Shown: positions 54,335 through 64,000 of the stretch, piece by piece
Layout of the letters: each line of letters begins with the position of its first letter
Numbering within the stretch: position 1 is the first letter of the stretch
Notes under the pieces: generated by a model
Told to the model about the DNA's origin: nothing
Database searches by the model: none
The model's input: the letters and a program-made list of their open reading frames with translations, nothing else
DNA from: Rachicladosporium sp. CCFEE 5018
Taxonomy: Eukaryota; Ascomycota; Dothideomycetes; Cladosporiales; Cladosporiaceae
Length of the DNA stretch: 64,000 bases
Direction of reading: 5' to 3'
Assembly (NCBI GenBank): GCA_002077045.2
Contig: KZ111141.1
Location: 1,418,538-1,482,537, forward strand
Made by a program: the position numbers and the translations under genes

Positions 54335-56336
54335 TCACCAGTCCAGCGGGCGAGCAGCGAGTCCCCGCCGTCGGGCGCCGCCTTCATCAGCAAGAAGATA
54401 TTGCTCCTCCGGCAGAACGTGGAGCAGAGCTCGAGACTTACCAGTGGTGGTAATGAGCACCTTGATACGACTGTCCAACCCTGCTGACCCCAGGAGCATC
54501 CTTAGAAGCTCCACCAAGTGCTCGTCAGCGTCACGATCATCAAGCCACTGTAGACCGTTAATCACGACGAAGAGTATCGTGTCCATCTCAGCCAACAGCT
54601 TTACCACGATCCTAATCCCCAGGGCAAGCGACCCTGCAGTTCCGTCAAGCTCCTCCAAGTCCGCGATGCTCAGATTGATCGGATCTTGTGGTCGTAGTGG
54701 CAAACATTGAACCAGCTGTCGAATGAGCGAGTAGACCAATGACACCAATTCCTGCACCTCTCTGCCCAGGCCACTGCGTCGTTCAGTCCCCTCCGGCAGC
54801 TGACAGAAGTATGAAACGACAGGAAGTCGCGTCTTCTCTGCGAAGTCTACAAAACTGACAGCGACTTTCGTCGTTGTGCTCATACCCTCTTGATCAAGAT
54901 GTGTAGGCCCGGCAATCGCTGGAAGCTTTTCGTCGGCATTGGTGATGAAGCTCTGCAAGCGTATCGATACCCCTGTGTCGACTGACACGCTTGGGGCTGT
55001 CTCATGCGGTCCGCGAACATCATGGTAGAGGATGTAGTTTTCGAGATCTCGAGAAGCATCGAGATACTCGTCTCTTCCTGGCAGCTTGAGTTCGACCTTC
55101 GCATCACCGAGCAGGAGTCGCTTAGGCACGTCTTCTAGTTGTCGCACGCTGCGATCAGGAGTCGTGATAGCCGCGCGTCTCTGCTCTAGCCAATCCTCGG
55201 CCTGGCCTTCGAGAAGTTCCATGATATGAGTGGCGATGAAGCTGGTCAAAGACTTGAGTCGTTGGGGTTCCTCCAGGATCAACAGCTCTTTGCGCTGACC
55301 TTCTTCAGAGGCCTTGCTCTCGATACGCTGGACTTGGGCTACTAGCTCGGCTGTCGCTCTTGCTTGGCCAATGGCAAACAATCGTAGATCATCTACTGCC
55401 ACCTGGGTCTGCACCGCTGTCGATTGCGTCTTCTCGACTACCACTCGCGTAGTCCGCTGCTCGGCTGCGATACCCATGCGGGCTTGATGCTCGACTTGGC
55501 CAGCAATGATGCTAATGTTGGCGATCTGGTCCTTGAAGTCATCGAAGAAGTCCTCGCGTAGCGCGTGCAGCACACGTTTCCACTGCTTGTCCAGGTACCA
55601 GGACATAGCATCCTTCAGGAACAGGAAGATATGCGCATAAAGCTTTGCAATCAGCATTTGGATGGCTTCAGTGTTGTAGAGCTGGCAAACGCGAGTGCAG
55701 GTTTCGACGACATGGGTAATCTCACTCAATGCTTTGCCCAAACCTTGAGCGATCTTCTCGTGGTTCGCACTCGCTTTCATGATCGACTTGGTCGCACCAG
55801 AGAAGAGCGACACATACTCGCTGCCAGTCGGTAGTAGCTCCAGTAGAGTAGCATGGGAGTTGAAGCCGCCAGCCACTTTGTGAAAGTAGCCCTTAGCCAA
55901 TCCCCATTTGCCCTTCCGTCTCGAACATTCCCACTCTGCCCCGATGTCTTCGACTGTTTCGATGACATCGGCTACGCTGGGCGCTCGTCGAGCGAACGCG
56001 GCTTTATCGCAGTCGGGTAACTTCTCACGGAATGCTTTCCACGCTTTGCTGAGCATCACACCCTCCTTGCGGAGGAATGCATCTTGGAGTTCTCTGGCAC
56101 TTTGTCAGCCATCGTCGTTCCAATGCTCGCTGTCGAAGTGCTCACTGCGATCCTGGCTGCCATGGCTCGAAGTATATCCGCCAGTTGCGATCTTCGGCTT
56201 CTCGACGTTCCTCTTGCGTGCATTCATCGATCAAGACATGCTGTAGCCGGCCTTGTGGTCCGTTCGCACGGCCTTCGAGATCCGAGCTGAATGAACGGAC
56301 GAGTGCCCTCGGCTCCTCGTCCAACGTTGTGGTCAT
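54335..56336 (-). CDS. DUF7708-type STAND/NLR-like protein
   Basis: My model is complement(join(54335..56093, 56146..56336)), 649 aa. The 52-nt intron (GTGAGC donor, CTGAC branch, CCAG acceptor) joins GSQ to ELQDAFLRKEGV and explains why the main frame lacks a good ATG. After a 75-residue head comes the block seen in fungal DUF7708 proteins, which often precede NACHT or nephrocystin-like NTPase domains: KAWKAFREKLP, HKVAGGFNSHATLLELLPTG, SLFSGATKSIMKASANHEKI. A helical stretch follows (~160-330), then an NTPase-like region with a Walker-B-like ILFVVINGLQWLDDRD at about 567-583. I find no Walker A (GxxxxGKS/T), so ATP binding is doubtful. No repeat domain follows. It is divergent from the AAA ATPase, 303 bp away. 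Confidence 0.75.
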
Positions 56337-56639
56337 CCCCAACGTTCTTCATCAAAGTCACTTAACATACCGACACGGCGGTATCACCGATATTGATATA
56401 CTAGTGATCGAGCCAAGCCGAACGAGGCGCTGAACATACCACGCGTGCTGCATGGCGTTCGCTACGCGAGTTGTTGGCTGCATCTCAGCCGCAACAAGCC
56501 CGTGCAACAGACCAACCCCCAGCGGAATCCTGCCACCTCCGGGGGGAGAGGTTGCATAGAGATGCTCATAACAACACAACTTGCTCTGCAACCTTGAGTA
56601 AACGTGACCAGAGAGTTCCCAGCATCACTCTTGGTCAAT
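56337..56639. promoter_or_regulatory. Short divergent promoter region
   Basis: 303 bp between the starts of the DUF7708 gene (-) and the AAA ATPase (+), short enough for a shared promoter. No motif I can name. Confidence 0.5.
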
Positions 56640-59224
56640 ATGCCAGCTCGGGATCGACGTACGCGAACACGACGGCGCCATGGCGGTAGAGGTCGCTCAT
56701 ACAGCCCTCCACCACCACCGCGGCCTTATCGCACAATACCGCCTCCACCACCGAGATACGACCGTCGTAGAAGTCGATCTCGCTCCGTTGACTATGGACA
56801 AAGACCTGTCTATCTTGTGAGATGCCAGGCGAACCCCACCCCATTCACACCGGACGAGGACTCTGGCGAAAGGGCCGATGGTCCACCTCAGGCCCTCGTC
56901 CGCTACCGCGCTGTCTACAAGCATGAGCGCACCGGTGGCATAGTGTACCAGGCGACTTCCACAAAACCTCTCGACTCGCCCAAGGAGGAGTCTCGCCAGG
57001 TCGCGTCTGCGTTTGATGTTGTGACCGAATACTTTACGGTCTATTCGCCACGTGCAGTCGATAGTTGGCAGGATCGCCCACGCTATCCAAGTGTACCTGG
57101 AACACCTGTTCCCGGGGAGGATCGAAACTTCAGCTCGCGAGACGATGATAAGGAAGGGCCACCGAAGCTACAGGTGGCGTCATTGAAGGGTGTCCGCAGG
57201 CTTGAGATCCACTCCTCTGCTATCATTCACGCCCTGCAACAAGTCGTCACGTACTGGCCAGGACTAAACCTGCTAAGCCCGATCTTCTTTTCCACAGAAC
57301 CACACATATTTCTAGTACACCACCTCGAAAAGCTACGGAAGTTCCGAAACGACCATGCTCCCGGGCATACACTGGACCTCTGCGAGAAAGCTGCCGATGT
57401 GTATGAGCATCTGGGACTGCTCGATGACTATTTGGAGGCTGAAGTGATGCCCGGCATCGCGATCGAGCGCGCCAGACACGAGAGAAGCTTCGCCACCTTC
57501 GAGTACATGTGGCTCCTGTTCAAGCCTGGCACAGAAACGCTGGTTAAGTTCAAGGACGATAAGAATCGCAATTTTGTCCCCTTCTGGCGAGGAGGCATCG
57601 TGCACAGCATCGACCTGATGACCACGGCCAACGACAAGTATTGGCAGGTCAAGATCGAAAATTTGACATTTGATGGGACTGCTGTTGGTAAAGGCGAGCT
57701 GACGCAGTATATCGACGCGTTCGAAGGCGAGAGTGCGATCCTGGACATGGACATGATCCCAGCAGACTGGCCAGGACACTCAGAGAACGGCAAGCCGGTG
57801 GCTGACGTGCTTCGAGAGAAGGGTAGACAGGCATTCCGTCTACTCTCACCACGGTGCATGACGTCTGTTGGAAAGTCCCTCGAGTTTCCCTACAACGATG
57901 TCGATGGGCTTGTTATGGTCGACATGCGGACTTTCTACACCGACCAACCCGACGAGAGACCGTATGTTATACCCAAAAACCAGATCAAGATTGGCGTCAC
58001 GGATTGCAATTGCCCAGTCTGCACGAAACGAAAAGCTGCTGCCGCGGTCGAGAAGCCTCACGTGGAATTTTCGGAGTTGGACAACCTCGAGATTGGCATG
58101 GAACTCACTGACCAGATGAGCTTCCTCTACAGCAGCAGGTTATATGTCTTTCACTTCGGCTCACGTACATGGGAGCTGCTCGACGTCGAAGATCTAAAGA
58201 AAGCACAATTCAAGTCCGAAGTTTTGGACACCCTCGTCATGCGACCAGAACGTATCAACATGCTCAAGGCCCTGTCGAAGAAATACATGCGCTCGGAGGA
58301 CGGCAACGAGGATCAACGATCTGCGTTCTGGAGTGCAGACTTCATCGAAAACAAAGGCAAATCGCAGATCGTGCTTCTGCACGGTAAACCTGGTGTTGGC
58401 AAGACTTACACGGCAGAATGCATTGCTGAGTACACGCGACGTCCTCTAATCACTCTGACATGCGCGGACATCGGTACAGACCCCGAGGAAGTCGAGCTGA
58501 ATCTCGAGTATCACTTCACTTCTGCTCGTGACTGGGGCGCTCTGGTCTTGATCGACGAAGCAGATATCTATATGGAGAAACGTAGTTCGAATGACTTGGT
58601 TCGAAATAGTCTCGTCGCTGGCTTCCTGCGAGCTTTGGAAGTATACGAAGGCATGCTCTTCTTAACGACGAATCGCGTTGGTGCCTTTGACGATGCCTTC
58701 ACGAGCCGGTGAGTACTTTCATGTAGTATCAAGTCAAGCCGAAGATACTAACGTGCTGCAGAATCCACGTCAAGCTCTACTACAACCCCCTCTCCGACTC
58801 CGACCGTCAACGAATCTGGTCATCATTCATCTCCAAGCTCACTCGCGAGCGCCGCAAAGACATCCGCGTCACTATCGGCGCCAAGGAGTACATCTCCGGC
58901 CCAGTCATCAAAGCGCTTGACCTCAACGGTCGCGAGATCCGCAACGCGTTCCAGACTGCTGTGGCACTTGCCGAATATGAAGCCGTGCGAGATGAAGAGG
59001 GTACGATCATGGTCGAGGAGCACCATGTGCAGCAAGTGGCAGAGATGAGCAGGGAGTTCAGACTGTATTTGAATGAGCTGCACAAGGGTGATGAGGAGAA
59101 GAGAGCTGCCAGGGCCTTTGAGCGATTGGATCGGTGGCTAGATGGGAATGAAGCGAATGGCAGTACTGACAGAGACGGCGGCGCGAAGGACGTGAGGGTC
59201 AGTGCTGAGAGGCCGAAGCGGTAA
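56640..59224 (+). CDS. AAA ATPase with N-terminal DUF7025-like region
   Basis: The model is join(56640..58708, 58762..59224), 843 aa. The 53-nt intron has a perfect TACTAAC branch site. The N terminus is Arg/Ser/Pro-rich. A middle region at about 220-330 (FEYMWLLFKPGTETLVKFKD) resembles DUF7025, which typically precedes AAA domains in fungal proteins. A CxCxxC pair (CNCPVC) lies at about 458-463. The AAA domain has Walker A GKPGVGKT at about 581, Walker B ALVLIDEAD at about 634, and FLTTNRVGAFDDAFTSRIHV, which contains sensor and arginine-finger-like positions. The C-terminal lid is helical. It is an ATP-driven remodelling factor of unknown substrate. ATG 56640 is the first Met in frame. Confidence 0.88.
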
Positions 59225-59564
59225 TGTGCGCGCGAACGTCACTTCCTCCCCATCACTTCTCTACTGTCACTGCTTCCTCGTTAGTCCGTCCCCTTCGTTC
59301 CCGACGCAGCCTCACAAACTCCACCCCACAGCTTTGCCTCATTTGCTACGCCTGATTCTCCGCGTCGCTGCTCCGTCGCAGCTAGATCACTCGCGTCTGC
59401 TGGTGTTCATCCGTGTAATGCCCGCCGTGCTCAGCTTCATACCCGTTGACTGGTCAATAGTTCTTTAAGTCGCTTGCGTTCTGAGACGCTGACCTCGAGA
59501 CGCGTCACGCATGCATTCCATCTTCACGACGGCGACCACCAGCTCCACCCCTTTCTAGCAACAA
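59225..59564. other. Intergenic region
   Basis: 3' region of the AAA gene, CT-rich. Nothing recognisable. Confidence 0.45.
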
Positions 59565-61109
59565 CGCTCGAAGTATGTGCTTGGGAGGCCTCGCGCAGGC
59601 AAGACCAAAGGCACCGTTTACCCTAAGAATGACACTACCTTCAAGGAGGAAATCGGGGCATGCGGCGAGGAATTGGTGGAAGAAATAACCAAGGAACACT
59701 CGTACAACGTGGACGGCGAAACATGCACTGCCATTGAGCACATCCATCAAGACTGCTCTGGAGATCACGCCGCTACACCCGATCCGGAGAAGGTGAAGGC
59801 GCACCCAAGCACGGCGGCCACGAATTCAGGAGACCGTGTCGCTGTCACAACGACGCCATCGCCTGATACTCAAGAGCCGTCGGTACCCACCACTCAGCGA
59901 GCGGAAGCCGTGGCTCCTCCCCTAGGGATAGCCAGCAGTGAAGACGTTCTGCCATCCACCGAGAACCCGAGCGCGAACGCACGCAGGCTCGCTGTAGGCG
60001 CGACCAGAGTAAAGGGCGGTCTATTCATTATGGGTGATTCTGTGAGCCCATTCTTTGACCACAAGGGCAACACCGCCAACAACGACGCCGAAGACGACGA
60101 CGTCGAGGACATTGATCGCGCGGACATCCGGCGTATCTCACCTGAGAACCAAGAAGACGGACCAGGCGATAGTGTCATTGTCATCATCAGTCAAAGTGCA
60201 GTAGAGCGCATGAGTCGCGCTGCCTCATGTGAAGGCGGCCGACTACCCACTCGCGACGGATGCCCCGATGCCGCCCGATGACCTAGTGACATTCGCTACC
60301 GAGCACACTGTGAGTCGATGTCGAGAACTTCGTTGAGCGCGCGGGCCTAGACCTCAAGGCCGTTCAGGACCTCGAGGTCAATCATCCGAACCTTAGCGTC
60401 AACGAGCTGGTTGACGCCACTTGCGAAGTTCTCCCCGGCGTCGACATCGAAGGTTGAGATGCAGTAAAGCGGCATGAGGACGATCAAGCACTGCTCGAAG
60501 GGTATCGGGCGGTATACGAGAACGGCTTCGACGCTGCAGAGGATGTGAAAAGCGCAGCACGAGGTGCCACATCCACTCAACTGCCAAGGAACTCAATCTC
60601 AGATGTTGCAGGCGCAACTACTCCCGCGAGGCAAACCCTCAACGTGAGCACGCGTGGCATCACAGCCACGCCCAGAGCTTCGGAGTTGTACGATTCTTCC
60701 TCCGCCTGCACAATCCCCGAGGAAACGTCCCAAGCGTGCTCCCGCCGCCTCATCTGCGCGTAAGCGTGACCATACTGTTGCGCTCGCCGATGATGACGAG
60801 ATCGTGGTGCCTGGGACGGAGGGATTAGGCAAGAGGACGATTCGTTGCGGCGTGGGGCGCGATGGGCACACTGGCACAGATCGACCTTTTTCAGGACGCG
60901 ACGGGCTTGGTGTGACCGAGAAGCACCCAATGGTCTACACTCAAGCAAATCCAAAGCAACCCGAGGGGTTGTACCCAAGGGGGTATATTCAAGGGATTGT
61001 ACCTAAGGAATCTTACGAAAGGGAACACAAGAAAACCCGAGAGAACTCAAAGATCATTGCCTCCATACAGCTTACGGACGAGACGGAGAGTATAAACCAG
61101 CCGATATGA
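59565..61109 (+). pseudogene. Decayed gene, multiple frame breaks
   Basis: Coding-like text continues for 1.5 kb but changes frame at least three times. The first block is 59577-60281 (acidic and Thr/Pro-rich; ends ...DSVIVIISQSAVERM). A short block PPDDLVTFATEHT follows near 60277-60315. The next runs from about 60314 (NFVERAGLDLKAVQDLEVNHPNL...) and is interrupted by TGA at about 60455. The last is 60654-61109 (RKRPKRAP, VALADDDEIVVPG). There are no introns that join all of them. I do not recognise the parent family. A multi-exon gene with tiny introns is a weaker alternative. Confidence 0.5.
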
Positions 61110-61576
61110 GGAGGCTCGTTCCGTATTAAAGACCCAGCTTCATAAATGCAACACTATCAACGATGTAGTCACAGAGCGGTCCATGCGTACTAGGTATGAA
61201 AGCGGTCTACCCATATCCGTGACAGCGTCCTCAAGGCGCCCCAAGCCTAAGTGAAAGCACTCAAGCGTACTCCAGGCCGATCGAGACAGGTGGCACTGCA
61301 TAGTATCCCGGTCTCATGAGAACTCAGACCATTATAGTGCTATCCTATCGATTTAATTCAATAATTCCAAAATGATATCTTCGTCGAGCTTTGCTGTCGA
61401 GCTTGTAAGCGCCTTGGAGCTCTTTGAAGCTATCCGACGCCCTACTGCACCTTATCCGACGTACATCTGATACACTAGATCACTCCTACACGGAATCGAC
61501 GCGCATGTAAGTGCTTTCCGACATTTCTTAACCTTACAAGGTTCCCACGCCACCTTGTGGATCCGAAACGTCCAGC

Positions 61577-62541
61577 ATGGCTTCCCGAGACAATATAGCC
61601 ATCACATCAATTCCCGCAGACATCGGCTCCCTTATCCCAGGCAAACGAAACGCCCCAGCCGTCCTCCTCAAAGTAGGTCTCGCACAGGGTCTACAACACA
61701 TCGGCTACAAAACCACCTCCCACAACGCCCTTCCCTCCGGCCCAGCACCTGGTCTCTTGCCGCCGTCGACCCCTCCGGCGTGAAACGCGAGAAAGAAAAC
61801 GTCGAAGCAAACCAGCTTGTCCGCAACTCCCTCACGAAGACCCTTGAACCCTCCTCAGATGGCAAACCTCCCTTCCAATTGATACTCGGAGGCGAGTGCT
61901 GCCAGCTCCCGGGTATACTAACTGCCCTCTCTCACACTCTGTCCCCCAAGCGAGTAGGACTAATATACATCGACGCGGACGTCGATCTCACTTTGCCAAA
62001 CGCCCCCGGCTCCTCGGGCAACTTCGCGAGCATGACGATGACGCATCTCATGCGGCGGCCTGGCGCGCTGCAGTCCATGGCGGACTTCGTGCGGCCTGAC
62101 GGGGAGCCGCTGGTGGATCCTGGGAATGTGGTGTTCTTTGGCCTCAACATGGATCTTGCTGGCAATACGAGGGAGCAGCTCGGTGTTCTATTTGATAGCG
62201 GCTACCGCGTCTTCACGTCCTCGTCCATCGCTGCTGATCCTGGGGGCAGGGCGAGGGAAGCACTGGCGTGGTTAGAAGAACGGGTTGACGTAATTCTAGT
62301 GCATTACGATGTCGATTCGATAGACGGTGGCAGTTTTCCGCTGGCGAACGTGCCGCAATTCACTGGTGTAGGCATTGAGGAGAGTTTGCGAGCATTGAAG
62401 GTGCTGGTGAGTGGGAGTAAGGTCGCTGGGCTCATGGTAGCGGAGGTGAACCCAGACCATGACCCAGGGCTGGGCATGACTGGCAAGCTGGTGGAGGGGA
62501 TCGTGGACGCTTTCAAAGCGAGGACGGAGACGCTGGGCTGA
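61577..62541 (+). pseudogene. Arginase-fold (ureohydrolase) protein with frame break
   Basis: Ureohydrolase-superfamily protein. The start MASRDNIAITSIPADIGS at 61577 is typical. That frame ends at 61781-61783, but homology continues from about 61748 in another frame (WSLAAVDPSGVKREKENVE) to TGA at 62541. Adding one base near 61747 would restore the family reading, so there is a one-base deletion or an assembly error. A 119-nt intron 61673..61791 would also restore frame but would delete conserved-looking sequence. Metal-site motifs are atypical: LGGECCQLPG replaces the usual GGDHS, and YIDADVDLT replaces DAHxD; HYDVDSIDGGSFP is close to normal. The substrate cannot be inferred. Confidence 0.65.
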
Positions 62542-63294
62542 ATCACTCACGCTATCTGATCTATGCGGGAGGTATGGGATCACAGATTCCGCCCGTGAGC
62601 ATCCTGGCTGCTGAACCGAGGGCCGGATGGCAGACCCTTTCGCAGTCCGAATGATGGGTCCCGAGACCCCAAGGCGCCGAGGCGAAGGCGCGTCAGGAAA
62701 GTCGTAGGCACACAAGCTTATTCTAGGCGACTCGCGTGTCAGCGATGCCATCTCTCGCCGTCGCTGTATCAACAACATGACGGTATTTTGGGGCGACAAG
62801 CAGCCAGCTTCGGTGGACTGACAACCTTTAGGGACCACAGGCAGGAGAGTGACAGGGGAAAGCAATATGTGAGCGATGAATTTTGCGCTATCTATGATGT
62901 CCTAGCTGTAACTACAGCTGTTCAACAGATCCACCCCATCCGCACCGAAGTGATAGTCTCGCACCCACGCTATCGATACCCATCGTCTCCTATCAAGCGC
63001 AAGTAAATCGTCATTTGAATCCCTGCTGCTCTCCATTCCTTCCCCGCTACATGAGCGACAGCAGCCATTCAGCATTGACCGCTGTTCAATGACCAGATGG
63101 GGAGATAAGTCGCCCGTGAAGTGTCATCTGCTGCGCTCTAGCGACGGAGCAACCCATAACGGCGCACTCACCAAGTATCGCAAGAGCCATTGAGATGCTG
63201 GGGCGTTCAAGCCGCAAAAGCCTGCACTCCAGCGAAGACATGGTCGTTCCCCGTGCCCGACGAGTTTTCTCATCAGTGCATCCACCTACACGTC
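62542..63294. other. Intergenic, convergent
   Basis: Between the ureohydrolase-like gene (+) and YME1 (-). No convincing gene. Confidence 0.5.
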
Positions 63295-64000
63295 CTACGC
63301 GCCCTCCACCGGATATACCCCACCGTCCGCCTCCCCATCAGTACTCTCAGCCTTCTGCAGCGGCTTACTAGACGTCGGCATAACGAACCCACCATTCTTC
63401 GCCGGCTTCCGCTCGGGGATCTTGATAGGCACCCCAGGGTTGATCTTTAGCTTATCCGGCAAAGGCTCGCCTCTGACCACAGCCTCCATCTCGCTCTTAT
63501 TCAACGTCTCGTACTCCACGAGCGCGTTGGCAAGTCGTTCCAGAGACTCTTTGTTGTCTGTCAGGAGCGTGTAGACGCGATTCCGGCCTTCCTCGACGAA
63601 GCGCCGGACTTCTGACTCGATCTGCTGTTTCGTCTGCGCCGAGAGCTCCTTGTAGCGATGCTCGAGATCCACGTTGCCGAGAAGTTCGGACATACCAGCC
63701 TTCGTCACCATGGTGTAGGCTGACCGTGTGGCTTGTTGGATGTCGCTGCTCGCGCCTGTGCTGGTGTTCTCCACGCCGTAAATAATCTCCTCCGCTACCT
63801 TGCCGCCCATGCAGACGTCAATATCAGCTTCAATTTCTTTCCGCGTTACGGACACCTTGTCCATCTCCGGCAGCCGGAAGGTAACACCCAGCGCATGACC
63901 GCGAGGCATGATGGTAGCTTTGTACAGCGGATCGGAAGCAGCTGTGAGCATAGCGACGAGCGCATGTCCGGCTTCATGGTATGCTGTGGCGATTTTGTCC
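63295..64000 (-). CDS. YME1: i-AAA protease YME1, 3' part
   Basis: C-terminal protease domain of an FtsH-family ATP-dependent metalloprotease. The HEAGH zinc motif lies at 63964-63978, next to the window edge, so the AAA domain and N terminus are outside. Downstream features are ATIMPRGHALGVTF, the third zinc ligand in SSDIQQATRSAY, GGKVAEEIIYG, and a C-terminal helical tail rich in Lys and Pro. Position and wording match the mitochondrial inner-membrane i-AAA protease, which degrades intermembrane-space-exposed proteins. An m-AAA paralog (Afg3/Yta12) is less likely. The frame is open to base 64000. Confidence 0.92.
   Translation of the reverse strand, partial: DKIATAYHEAGHALVAMLTAASDPLYKATIMPRGHALGVTFRLPEMDKVSVTRKEIEADIDVCMGGKVAEEIIYGVENTSTGASSDIQQATRSAYTMVTKAGMSELLGNVDLEHRYKELSAQTKQQIESEVRRFVEEGRNRVYTLLTDNKESLERLANALVEYETLNKSEMEAVVRGEPLPDKLKINPGVPIKIPERKPAKNGGFVMPTSSKPLQKAESTDGEADGGVYPVEGA

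Noticed and set aside
61673..61745. Intron GTAGGT...CCCAG in the ureohydrolase-like gene
   Set aside because: Its length (73) puts exon 2 in a frame that does not match the family sequence.

Overview
The window is nuclear DNA of a filamentous ascomycete (Pezizomycotina). A Dothideomycete, possibly of the Mycosphaerella/Capnodiales group, is my best guess. The evidence is short introns of about 45-75 nt with GTRNGT donors and TACTAAC/CTGAC branch points, a cell-wall alpha-1,3-glucan synthase, a four-RRM poly(A)-binding protein with the acidic RRM4 insertion seen in moulds, an intron-bearing tRNA-Ser, and families typical of moulds (DUF1772, DUF1295, DUF7708, F-box paralogs). A 100-N assembly gap lies at 16952-17051. 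Gene models are manual: introns were placed by reading donor, branch and acceptor sites and checking frame.

Left part (1-24.8 kb): PAB1; a secreted GH13 alpha-amylase divergent from the 2415-aa alpha-1,3-glucan synthase across a 2.7-kb intergenic region; a Pho85-type cyclin and an RraA-like aldolase, both cut by the gap; CutC; a METTL13/EEF1AKMT4-like methyltransferase; a DUF1772 membrane protein; an SDR; and a proline/serine-rich protein of unknown role.

Middle (24.8-44 kb): a repeat-rich interval with nested inverted and direct repeats; tRNA-Ser(GCU) and a 3' tRNA fragment; a DUF1295 membrane enzyme; two tandem F-box-like paralogs, each broken by one lesion; a thioredoxin-domain protein; an MDR enoyl reductase; a single-pass mucin-like membrane protein; a conserved small fungal protein; a ~2.9-kb stretch without a gene; three-repeat polyubiquitin with a heat-shock element and CACGTG upstream; and a BRAP2/Etp1 RING-UBP protein.

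Right part (44-64 kb): a membrane-anchored histidine acid phosphatase; a divergent pair of HELAH-motif putative metallopeptidases, one intact and one decayed; complex I NDUFV1 (51 kDa); an 11-copy interspersed short-repeat array with a two-motif higher-order structure, next to a gene with a His-Me-finger zinc loop; a DUF7708 (STAND/NLR-like) gene head-to-head with an AAA ATPase; a decayed gene; an arginase-fold protein with altered metal ligands and a frame break; and the 3' part of the i-AAA protease YME1, which runs off the window.

Most genes are unrelated housekeeping functions. Three neighbourhoods look meaningful as units: amylase plus glucan synthase (wall alpha-glucan synthesis), the head-to-head DUF7708/AAA pair (possible NLR-type partners), and the repeat array beside the nuclease-like gene. 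The last two are inference only.
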